Assembly (NCBI GenBank): GCA_007122185.1
Contig: SKUI01000057.1
Span: 1-5,804, forward strand
From: Rhodothermia bacterium
Lineage (GTDB): Bacteria > Bacteroidota > Rhodothermia > Balneolales > Natronogracilivirgulaceae
Direction of reading: 5' to 3'
DNA: 5,804 nucleotides
The stretch's first letter is position 1; each line of letters begins with the position of its first letter. The notes beneath the pieces were generated by a model that worked only from the letters and a program-made list of their open reading frames with translations, did no database searches and was not told the origin of the DNA. Below, piece by piece: positions 1 through 5,804 of the stretch. A program made the position numbers and the translations under genes.

Positions 1-1324
1 GGCCGACCACATGGATTACGACGCCATTGTGCTGGGAAATCACGAGTTCAATTTCGGTCTGGAGTATCTGAACAGACAGATAGAGTTGACCGATACGCCC
101 ATTATCGGTGCCAACATATATCATCACGGTACCGATGACCCTGCCTATCCACCCTACATTTTCCGGGAGATAGCAGGCCTCAGGGTCGCCATCGTTGGTC
201 TCACCACGCCGGGATCCGCTGTCTGGGACCGTCCGCGTGTGGAAGGTATTCTGAATTTTGGTGACGGTCTGGAGGCAGCCCATCGCTTTGTACAGGAAGT
301 GCGGGATGAACACCGGGCTGATGTGGTGATTATCCTGGCGCATACAGGGCTGGATGGAGGTACAAGCTATCACCGCGATGACCTTGGAGATGAGAATTTC
401 GGCAAAGCCATTGGTGAGAAGGTGCCGGGTGTGGATCTGCTGGTACTTGGACATACGCACCGGGCCATTGATGATGTTGTGCTGGAAGGAACTGACGGAC
501 GTGAAGTCGGGGTTATTCAACCCGGCCGCTGGGCGTCACATCTTGGGGTCGCTGAACTGAACGTTGTCCGGCAACAGGATGGCACGACCCGTGTCGTTTC
601 CATTTCCACAGCAAATCATAGTGTGGCAGAGGTGGACGAACATCCCGAAATTATTGCGCTGACACATGAAGCGCATGGGGACGTGGTTGCATTTGTGACA
701 GAACCCATGGCCATGACAGATGATGAATGGTCGGCGCGTGATGCCCGAAGAAAAGACACCCCCATCATTGATCTCATCCAAACCGTGCAGAAAGAGCGGA
801 CCGGGGCGCAACTTTCGGCTGCTGCTGCGTTCAACACCTCTGTATCCTTCGGTCCCGGACCTGTCACCAGAGGCGATATCGCCCTGCTCTATCCCTATTA
901 CAACACCCTGTATAAAATGGAAATCACAGGAGAGCAAATTAGAAGCTTTCTTGAACATACGTCGCAATATTACACCACCGAGACCGATGACCAGGGAAAT
1001 CCTGTGGTCAACAGGGGATGGCCCGGATTCAACTTTGACATGCTGGCCGGAGTGACCTACGAGCTTGATCTGCGAAATCAACCGGGCGACCGGGTCACGA
1101 AGCTGATGTACGACGGAAAACCGGTCTCCGGGGATGCCCGGTTCACGATTGCCATCAACTCCTACAGAGCCGAAGGTGGCGGCGGGTTTGATATGCTTCA
1201 CGACGCACCTGTACTCATGACCATTGACCGTTCCGTTGGCGATATGATACTTGAATTTCTTCAGGATATAGAGGTCATCCAACATGAAGATGTATTCAAG
1301 GAAAACTGGCATCTTGTATACTGA
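1..1324 (+). CDS. 5'-nucleotidase / 2',3'-cyclic-nucleotide 2'-phosphodiesterase family protein (5' end missing)
   Basis: This exported metallophosphoesterase probably releases phosphate from nucleotides or 2',3'-cyclic nucleotides in the periplasm, giving nucleosides for uptake. The frame is open to the left edge (first full codon at base 2), so the Met codon at base 11 is internal. The signal peptide and the first metal motif lie outside the window. Counting that Met as 1, the metal-binding motifs are GNHEFNFG (9-16), ILAHTG with His111, and GHTH (147-150). The C-terminal nucleotidase domain starts near residue 225 and contains AAFNTSVSFGPG (272-283), YPYYNTLYKMEITGEQ (294-309) and NSYRAEGGGGF (383-393). 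The NTLY and SYRAxGGG blocks look more like the CpdB/YfkN branch than UshA, but substrate choice is inferred. About 440 residues are visible of a family usually 500-650 long. It ends six bases before the glycosyltransferase start, so the two are probably co-transcribed. Confidence 0.9.
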   Translation, partial: ADHMDYDAIVLGNHEFNFGLEYLNRQIELTDTPIIGANIYHHGTDDPAYPPYIFREIAGLRVAIVGLTTPGSAVWDRPRVEGILNFGDGLEAAHRFVQEVRDEHRADVVIILAHTGLDGGTSYHRDDLGDENFGKAIGEKVPGVDLLVLGHTHRAIDDVVLEGTDGREVGVIQPGRWASHLGVAELNVVRQQDGTTRVVSISTANHSVAEVDEHPEIIALTHEAHGDVVAFVTEPMAMTDDEWSARDARRKDTPIIDLIQTVQKERTGAQLSAAAAFNTSVSFGPGPVTRGDIALLYPYYNTLYKMEITGEQIRSFLEHTSQYYTTETDDQGNPVVNRGWPGFNFDMLAGVTYELDLRNQPGDRVTKLMYDGKPVSGDARFTIAINSYRAEGGGGFDMLHDAPVLMTIDRSVGDMILEFLQDIEVIQHEDVFKENWHLVY

Positions 1325-1330
1325 TATCAC

Positions 1331-2476
1331 ATGAACATCCTGCTGGTTGAGCCTTTTCTGGGTGGATCGCATCGCGCTTTCATTGAAGGGTTGCGCCAGC
1401 ATTCCCGGCACCGCATCTTCACGGCCACCATGAAAGGCAGCCACTGGAAATGGCGGATGAGCGGCGGGGCCGTAACCCTGGCAGAGAAGACCGATGAAAT
1501 CAGAGAAAACATCGATCTGGTATTTGCCAGCAGCATGACCAACCTTCCGGCTTTCATTGCCCTCACAAATCCACGCTTTGCTTCCGTACCCATTGTGCTC
1601 TATATGCATGAGAACCAGTTGACACAGCCGGTTCCTGAAACGGAAGAACGTGATATCACCTATTGCTATATCAACTATCTGAGCGTACTTGCCGCGGATT
1701 ATGTATTCTTTAATTCTGATTTTCACAAAAAATCTTTTCTGGATGCGCTGCCGGGCCTGCTCGCCCGTTTTCCTGATTATCAGCAGTCTGAGTCCATAGG
1801 CAAGATAGCGTCAAAATCAGATCTGCTTTATCCCGGGCTTGATCTCAGGATTTTTGACGAGGCTGTGCATATGAAGAAGCTTCGCGCACCCAATCCCCGG
1901 CCGGTCATCATCTGGAATCAGCGCTGGTCGTTCGACAAGGATCCCGAGAAATTTTTCCGTGTAATTGACAAGCTGGATGATGCCGAATGTACGTTCGATC
2001 TTATTCTGGCCGGTGATCACCATCACGACCAGGCAGAACTGTTCGAACAGGCGTGGAAGCGGTATGGAAGCCGTATCCTGCACTATGGCTTTGTGGAGAA
2101 TAACCAGCAATATGCAAACCTGTTACAGAAAGGGGATTTTGTCATCTCCACATCGCAGCATGAGTTCTTCTGCACGGCCATCATGGAAGCCGTTTACTGT
2201 GGATGCCATCCGATGCTGCCACGAAACCTGACCTATCCTGAACTGGTTCCCCGGACACTTCAGGAGCCGCTGCTGCACGGACCTGTTTTTTATGATGACG
2301 AAACCGACCTGTTCCGAAAAATGAAGAAACTGCTCGACGGCACCTACAAGAAGCTGCCGCTGCCCACCCTGCAATCTGTCAACAGGGATCTGGACTGGAG
2401 CCGGATCATCATAAAATATGATGACATGTTCGAGGGTATCAGAAAGGACTTTCCTCGTCGCCGGCCGGGGGGGTGA
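1331..2476 (+). CDS. DUF3524/GTDC1-type glycosyltransferase, putative tRNA-queuosine alpha-mannosyltransferase
   Basis: This 381-residue GT4-like (GT-B) glycosyltransferase resembles vertebrate GTDC1/QTMAN, which transfers mannose from GDP-mannose to queuosine 34 of tRNA-Asp. Blocks I recognise from that family are ILLVEPFLGGSHRAF (3-17), HENQLTQPV (93-101), ERD (106-108), ADYVFFNSDFHKKSFL (122-137), WNQRWSFDKDPEKFF (195-209), and ISTSQHEFF (272-280) followed by EAVYCGCHP (286-294). Glu278 and Glu286 form the EX7E motif typical of GT4 sugar-nucleotide binding. It has no signal peptide or membrane segment, so it is cytoplasmic. The ATG at 1331 starts right at the family's N-terminal strand and lies six bases after the nucleotidase stop; no Shine-Dalgarno is visible. 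The 3' end overlaps dnaB by 38 bases, and its stop directly follows a G7 run. Family membership is strong; the queuosine substrate in bacteria is inferred from the animal enzyme. Confidence 0.88.
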   Translation: MNILLVEPFLGGSHRAFIEGLRQHSRHRIFTATMKGSHWKWRMSGGAVTLAEKTDEIRENIDLVFASSMTNLPAFIALTNPRFASVPIVLYMHENQLTQPVPETEERDITYCYINYLSVLAADYVFFNSDFHKKSFLDALPGLLARFPDYQQSESIGKIASKSDLLYPGLDLRIFDEAVHMKKLRAPNPRPVIIWNQRWSFDKDPEKFFRVIDKLDDAECTFDLILAGDHHHDQAELFEQAWKRYGSRILHYGFVENNQQYANLLQKGDFVISTSQHEFFCTAIMEAVYCGCHPMLPRNLTYPELVPRTLQEPLLHGPVFYDDETDLFRKMKKLLDGTYKKLPLPTLQSVNRDLDWSRIIIKYDDMFEGIRKDFPRRRPGG

Positions 2477-3989
2477 AACCGGTTTTACGGGCTCTTTTCT
2501 CTGCCGTCTCATCACTTTGGGTAACTTCGGTCAGCTTTTCTGCACCCTCCGAGGGATCCGAAGCCAGGTATGACGGATCACCATAAGTCCGTGAAAGGTT
2601 CTCAAAACGGGCATACTGCTTGATGAAGTGAAGATTCACGGTGCCGACCGGACCGTTTCTCTGCTTTCCAACGATCAGTTCAGCAACACCCTCTGTCGAA
2701 TTGCCCTGGTCATCGGTTGTGATTTTGTAGTATTCTGGACGGTAAAGGAAACAGACCACGTCGGCATCCTGCTCAATGGACCCCGATTCACGCAGGTCGC
2801 TGAGCTGTGGACGTTTGTCGCCGCCCCGCTGCTCCACGGCCCTGCTGAGCTGCGAAAGGCCGATTACGGGGACATCGATTTCTTTGGCCAGTGCTTTCAG
2901 ACCGCGTGAAATTCCCGCAATTTCCTGCTCCCGGTTTTGCCGGTCGTTTTGCATGCCTGTCATGAGCTGCAGGTAGTCGACAACGATCAACCCCACGTCA
3001 TGTTCGCTCTTGAGCCGGCGGCATTTTGAACGAAGTTCCATGATGCTTATGGATGGCGTGTCATCAATGAAAATCGGTGCTGTATGGAGACGCCCGGCAG
3101 CTTCCAGCATTTTCTTGAATTCATTGTCATCCAGCTTTCCCGTACGAGCCTTCTGGGCATCAACTCGGGCTTCCATGGTGAGCAGTCGCTGGACCAGAGC
3201 CTGGTCGGACATCTCAAGACTGAACACGGCAACCGGGGTCCGTTTTTCAGGATCCTGGTTAAGTGCCGCATTTCTGGCGACGGTGAGTGTGAATGCGGTC
3301 TTTCCCATGGATGGACGCGCGGCAATGATGATGAGGTCACCTCTCTGCCAGCCAGCGGTGATCCCGTCCACATCCAGCCCGGTGGGTACTCCGGTGATAC
3401 CCTGTTTCTTGCCCCTGATATCCTCAAGATAGGATATGGTTGTCTTCAGGATTTCCACCAAAGGCCGGTTTCCGCCCCGGGCCTTGGCGTTTGTGATATC
3501 GTAAATCTTCTGTTCGGCACCATCCAGCACCTCAAAGGAGTCGCTGGTACTGTCGTAGGCATTCTGGATGATTTCCGAGCAACTCAGGATCAGATGCCTT
3601 TTCAGCGCTTTTTCCGCTACGATCTGGCAGTGATATTCTATGTTTGCTGCCGAACTGACGGATCGCGTGAGATCGGTCAGGTAGCCGCTTCCCCCGATTG
3701 TTTCAAGCAGGTCCCTGTCCCGCAGTTCGTTCTCGACGGTCAGCATATCCAGCGGGTTGTCACGTTCATAGAGCTTTAAAAGCACTTCAAATATGTGCCG
3801 GTGAGCCGGCTTGTAAAAATCATCTACTTCCAGCATCTCAATGGCCACAGATGCAGCCTCTTCTTCAATAAGCATGCTCCCCAGAATGGCTTCTTCAATC
3901 TCAACGGCTTGAGGTGGTATGCGCCCATGTGCCTCCAGCAATGCGGTGCTGTTGGTCTGGCTGGTCTTGTTTTGTGGTTTGTTCGCCAT
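2439..3989 (-). CDS. dnaB: Replicative DNA helicase DnaB
   Basis: This is the hexameric 5'-3' helicase that unwinds the chromosomal replication fork; its 516 residues are near the family's usual 450-520. The N-terminal primase-interacting domain spans about 20-125 (PPQAVEIEEAILGSML at 25-40). A linker follows, then the RecA-like domain from about 195. Visible motifs are Walker A RPSMGKT (225-231), the catalytic Glu259 in FSLEM, Walker B LIVVDYLQLM with Asp338, Gln380 in the LSQLSRAVEQR block, the DLRESGSIEQDAD block (398-410), and GKQRNGP (441-447) with the arginine-finger region. No intein interrupts it. The loop before Walker A (GVPTGLDVDGITAGW) seems one residue shorter than usual. The C-terminus is an acidic GDEESPF tip. 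The ATG at 3989 is preceded by no Shine-Dalgarno. A 175-bp spacer upstream suggests its own promoter. Its 3' end overlaps the convergent glycosyltransferase gene. Confidence 0.97.
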   Translation of the reverse strand: MANKPQNKTSQTNSTALLEAHGRIPPQAVEIEEAILGSMLIEEEAASVAIEMLEVDDFYKPAHRHIFEVLLKLYERDNPLDMLTVENELRDRDLLETIGGSGYLTDLTRSVSSAANIEYHCQIVAEKALKRHLILSCSEIIQNAYDSTSDSFEVLDGAEQKIYDITNAKARGGNRPLVEILKTTISYLEDIRGKKQGITGVPTGLDVDGITAGWQRGDLIIIAARPSMGKTAFTLTVARNAALNQDPEKRTPVAVFSLEMSDQALVQRLLTMEARVDAQKARTGKLDDNEFKKMLEAAGRLHTAPIFIDDTPSISIMELRSKCRRLKSEHDVGLIVVDYLQLMTGMQNDRQNREQEIAGISRGLKALAKEIDVPVIGLSQLSRAVEQRGGDKRPQLSDLRESGSIEQDADVVCFLYRPEYYKITTDDQGNSTEGVAELIVGKQRNGPVGTVNLHFIKQYARFENLSRTYGDPSYLASDPSEGAEKLTEVTQSDETAEKRARKTGFTPPAGDEESPF

Positions 3990-4052
3990 GGTGTCAGGAC
4001 ATAGAATATATTAAAAACATCATTTCAGGCACTTTTGACCAAAGCCGGCATC

Positions 4053-4065
4053 ATCGGATTCCGAT
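4053..4065. repeat. Near-perfect 13-bp palindrome upstream of dnaB
   Basis: The sequence ATCGGA-T-TCCGAT is a 6-bp inverted repeat around a single base. It lies 64-76 bases upstream of the dnaB start. The length and symmetry would suit a small operator, but a 6-bp arm can occur by chance and no regulator is encoded nearby. An overlapping alternative pairing, CGGAT-TCCG-ATCCG (4055-4068), would form a short tetraloop hairpin. Confidence 0.3.
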
Positions 4066-4083
4066 CCGTACTGGCTGGGTGGC

Positions 4084-4104
4084 AACACCTCTTCAGAGAG
4101 TGTT
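4084..4104. repeat. Short inverted repeat / hairpin in dnaB leader
   Basis: On the plus strand AACAC pairs with GTGTT. After one bulged C, TCT then pairs with AGA, leaving a TCAG loop: eight base pairs in total. No T-run follows on either strand, so it does not look like an intrinsic terminator. It may be a leader structure or chance. Confidence 0.3.
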
Positions 4105-4125
4105 TGGATCAGAATAAAAAGGTAT

Positions 4126-4182
4126 AAAAAAAACAGGAAGTCTGCGCTGTCGCTGGTGAAAAAATTAACGGCTGCTTCCTGT
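4126..4182 (-). terminator. Possible intrinsic terminator after udg
   Basis: Read on the minus strand, ACAGGAAG (4182-4175), inside the last codons of the glycosylase gene, is complementary to CTTCCTGT (4140-4133), which runs directly into a T8 tract (4133-4126). The 8-bp stem followed by eight Ts is terminator-like and placed as expected at the end of the mtaB-udg unit. Against it, the 34-base loop is long and has only weak internal pairing. Confidence 0.45.
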
Positions 4183-5151
4183 CAATTCGTCATACCTTTT
4201 TCGCAGCAGTTGGACATCCTCCCACGTATCTCTTTTCCACGCGGGATTGCGTAACAGGGCGGCGGGATGGAAGGTGACCAGAAGTTCAACGCCATCACGG
4301 AATGGATGGAACCTGCTTCGCAGATTTTTCATTGGTTCCGAAGTGTTGAGGAGGGTCTGCGCAGAAATACGTCCCAGGCAGAGGATTAGTTTCGGTTGGA
4401 TGAGCTCAATCTGTCGGTACAGATAGGGTAAGCTCCGGTCGCGTTCTTCGGGAAGCGGATCCCGGTTGTTTGGCGGCCGATGCTTCAGAATGTTTGAGAT
4501 GTACACATCCTCCCTGCGGAAGGATATGGCAGCCAGTATCTTGTTGAGCAGCTGACCCGCCTTGCCGACGAAAGGCTCACCCTGCCTGTCCTCCTGCAAT
4601 CCGGGAGCTTCACCGATCAGCATCAGGTCGGCGTCCGGATTCCCTGTACCAAAGACCAGCCTGGTGTCCGCAAGGTCCGTGCGGAGGACCTCTGCAGTCA
4701 GACAGATATCAAACAGCTCCTCCAGGGACTTTGCAGCAGCAGGCCCTGAGCCACCAGCACCAATCCCCGCATCTTTGCCTGTATTCTTTTCTTTTTTTTC
4801 ACCTGCCGCTTCACTTTCAAGGTCATTCCCCCGTGTCCTTTCTGCTTTCTGCCCCCCGCGGGACTCGGCGCCACTGTCCTCCTGAATCATGATCGTGTCT
4901 GTTGCCGGCAGTGTTTTTTCTTCACCTGATTGTGCAGGAGTTCCGGTTGTTGAAGATACCGGCGGGACATCGGGCAATTCCGGTATCTGAAATCGCCCAT
5001 AGGTCTGCTCTTCCTGCTTTAAAAACTCACGAACGGTGTGAAAAAGGGAGTCGTAGTCCGGTTTCAGTCTCTCCGGGCCGCCATTATTCTCCTTTATTTG
5101 ATCTGTTTCCCTGCTCTGTCCGCGCTGATTGTGTTCGTCGTATTGCTTCAT
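4165..5151 (-). CDS. Family-4-like uracil-DNA glycosylase lacking the iron-sulphur cysteines, with N-terminal extension
   Basis: This enzyme is predicted to remove uracil from DNA as the first step of base excision repair. With the ATG at 5151 it has 328 residues, against roughly 200-220 for classical family 4. The catalytic domain (about 142-325) carries [19 protein letters not shown] (166-184), ED at 187-188, [16 protein letters not shown] (191-206), [11 protein letters not shown] (220-230) and HPAALLRNP (295-303, His295). The four cysteines that bind [4Fe-4S] in family 4 are absent: there is no CxxC before the VFG strand, His224 replaces Cys in KCRPP, and Ser240 sits where Cys precedes PYL. 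The only cysteines are 150 and 258. Residues 31-60 look like a helix with a proline-rich end; 61-141 are a low-complexity linker rich in E, G, K, S and A. An in-frame TTG at 5163 overlaps the mtaB stop and would add four residues; I prefer the ATG, 8 bases after that stop. Neither has a Shine-Dalgarno. Confidence 0.85.
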   Translation of the reverse strand: MKQYDEHNQRGQSRETDQIKENNGGPERLKPDYDSLFHTVREFLKQEEQTYGRFQIPELPDVPPVSSTTGTPAQSGEEKTLPATDTIMIQEDSGAESRGGQKAERTRGNDLESEAAGEKKEKNTGKDAGIGAGGSGPAAAKSLEELFDICLTAEVLRTDLADTRLVFGTGNPDADLMLIGEAPGLQEDRQGEPFVGKAGQLLNKILAAISFRREDVYISNILKHRPPNNRDPLPEERDRSLPYLYRQIELIQPKLILCLGRISAQTLLNTSEPMKNLRSRFHPFRDGVELLVTFHPAALLRNPAWKRDTWEDVQLLRKRYDELTGSSR

Positions 5152-5159
5152 ATATATGA

Positions 5160-5804
5160 TCAAATGGTCGAAGGATGGAGATTGTTTGTCACTGGACGTG
5201 GGAAGTCGGAAGCGCCAGTGGCACGACCGTTTGCAATGGTGGCCTTGACGGCCTCGGATGGTTCGCGGTCATCAAGCCGGCAGTTTATCACCTTATTTAC
5301 AAGCGACGGATCGAAGGGCAGTGATACCCGGATGTAGTTGTTGGTCCAGCCAAAGATCCTGTCATTCTGAACCTCCTGCTCTACCAGAACAGGGCGGACC
5401 GACCCGAGAAACCGGTTGTCGAAGTCAAAGCGTTTCTGCTCGGATATTCTCCGGAGTTTATGAGTCCGTTCCTTTCGGACTTTCTTTGGGACGTTTGCAT
5501 CCAGCTCCAGGGCCGTGGTGTTGGGCCTTTCGGAATAGGTGAAAACGTGAAGGTAGCCGACAGGCAGGGATTGCAGGAACTCCATGGTCGTTTGAAATCG
5601 GGTATCCGTCTCTCCGGGGTGTCCCGTGATGACATCCACACCGATACAGGCATCCGGCATAAGGTCGAGGATGGTGTGCACGCGTCTGCGATACAGATCT
5701 GTCCGGTATCGTCGTTTCATCAGCTGAAGCACCTCATCCGACCCGCTCTGGAGCGGGATATGGAAGTGCGGCTGGATCGTGTTGGATTGTGCTACAAACG
5801 CAAC
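5160..5804 (-). CDS. mtaB: tRNA (N6-threonylcarbamoyladenosine-37 C2) methylthiotransferase MtaB, C-terminal half
   Basis: This radical-SAM, iron-sulphur methylthiotransferase converts t6A37 to ms2t6A in the anticodon loop of ANN-decoding tRNAs. The frame is open to the right edge, so the start, the N-terminal methylthiotransferase domain and the CxxxCxxC radical-SAM motif are outside the window. About 214 residues, half the usual protein, are visible. HFHIPLQSGSDEVLQLMKRR starts 14 residues into the visible part. It is followed by IGVDVITGHPGET, then LHVFTYSERPNT, which favours MtaB over MiaB or RimO. The basic stretch KKVRKERTHKLR leads into a C-terminal TRAM-like domain, with about 20 extra residues after it (ending NLHPSTI). 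The GTG at 5732 is internal because conserved residues lie upstream of it. The TGA at 5160-5162 is 8 bases before the glycosylase ATG, which suggests one operon. Confidence 0.9.
   Translation of the reverse strand, partial: VAFVAQSNTIQPHFHIPLQSGSDEVLQLMKRRYRTDLYRRRVHTILDLMPDACIGVDVITGHPGETDTRFQTTMEFLQSLPVGYLHVFTYSERPNTTALELDANVPKKVRKERTHKLRRISEQKRFDFDNRFLGSVRPVLVEQEVQNDRIFGWTNNYIRVSLPFDPSLVNKVINCRLDDREPSEAVKATIANGRATGASDFPRPVTNNLHPSTI

Larger units (their letters stand above)
3990..4164 (-). promoter_or_regulatory. Spacer between udg and dnaB, probable dnaB promoter/leader region
   Basis: This AT-rich, 175-bp spacer contains no open frame that I can support. On the minus strand, an AT-rich block read as TTTTTAATATATTC (about 4003-4016) sits just upstream of the dnaB start and could hold a -10 element. 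A second candidate is TACCTTTT near 4117-4124, which resembles the TAnnTTTG element of Bacteroidota promoters but lacks the G. Neither has a convincing upstream box, so the exact promoter is not resolved. Two inverted repeats within the spacer are listed separately. Confidence 0.4.

Noticed and set aside
1322..1329. TGATATCA palindrome at the nucleotidase stop
   Set aside because: An 8-bp palindrome is common by chance and here is made of the stop codon and the six-base gap; no regulatory role is supported.
536..1726. A 396-residue antisense open frame on the minus strand
   Set aside because: It spans the 3' half of the nucleotidase and the 5' part of the glycosyltransferase, both with clear family motifs; its own translation shows no recognisable domain and looks like a codon-bias shadow.
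3084..3779. A 231-residue plus-strand open frame within dnaB
   Set aside because: It lies fully antisense to conserved DnaB helicase sequence and shows no family motif.
2439..3989. An intein in dnaB, as in Rhodothermus
   Set aside because: Helicase motifs run without interruption and the length is normal; no splicing motifs are present.
4480..4620. Assignment of the glycosylase to UDGX
   Set aside because: The KRRIH-type insertion that marks UDGX is absent after the GEPFVG block; the loop length matches family 4.
5160..5732. GTG at 5732 as the start of a 190-residue protein
   Set aside because: The frame continues to the window edge and encodes the conserved HFHIPLQSGSDE segment upstream, so this is an internal codon of a truncated mtaB.
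1..5804. Mobile element, CRISPR array, tRNA or rRNA genes, or a defence system
   Set aside because: No transposase, integrase, direct-repeat array, terminal inverted repeats, RNA gene signature or toxin/nuclease-like gene is visible; all coding space is accounted for by housekeeping families.

Overview
The window is a housekeeping region from a bacterium of roughly 50% GC. It carries five protein genes, two of them cut by the window edges. None of the three visible start codons has a recognisable Shine-Dalgarno sequence. Together with the general look of the MtaB, DnaB and glycosylase proteins, this points to the FCB (Bacteroidota-like) group, perhaps Balneolota/Rhodothermota. That placement is inference from pattern memory, not from a search.

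Layout: bases 1-1324 (+) hold the C-terminal three quarters or so of a 5'-nucleotidase / 2',3'-cyclic-nucleotide phosphodiesterase. Six bases later comes 1331-2476 (+), a DUF3524/GTDC1-type glycosyltransferase whose vertebrate relative mannosylates queuosine in tRNA-Asp. Its last 38 bases overlap, tail to tail, the 3' end of dnaB (2439-3989, -), the replicative helicase. A 175-bp AT-rich spacer (3990-4164) separates dnaB from a family-4-like uracil-DNA glycosylase gene (4165-5151, -). Directly upstream of that gene, 8 bp away, lies the 3' half of mtaB (5160 to the right edge, -), the radical-SAM enzyme that makes ms2t6A at tRNA position 37.

The plus-strand pair and the minus-strand block (mtaB-udg, then dnaB) converge. 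A possible intrinsic terminator ends the mtaB-udg unit, so dnaB probably has its own promoter in the spacer. Two genes act on the tRNA anticodon loop (the putative Q34 mannosyltransferase and MtaB at position 37) and two on DNA replication and repair (DnaB and the glycosylase). The nucleotidase would be a periplasmic nucleotide scavenger.

I see no new multigene system, mobile element, CRISPR array or RNA gene. The most unusual points are a family-4-type uracil-DNA glycosylase that lacks all four iron-sulphur cysteines and carries a ~140-residue N-terminal extension, a bacterial homologue of the queuosine mannosyltransferase, and a G7 tract in the overlap that sets the C-termini of both converging genes.
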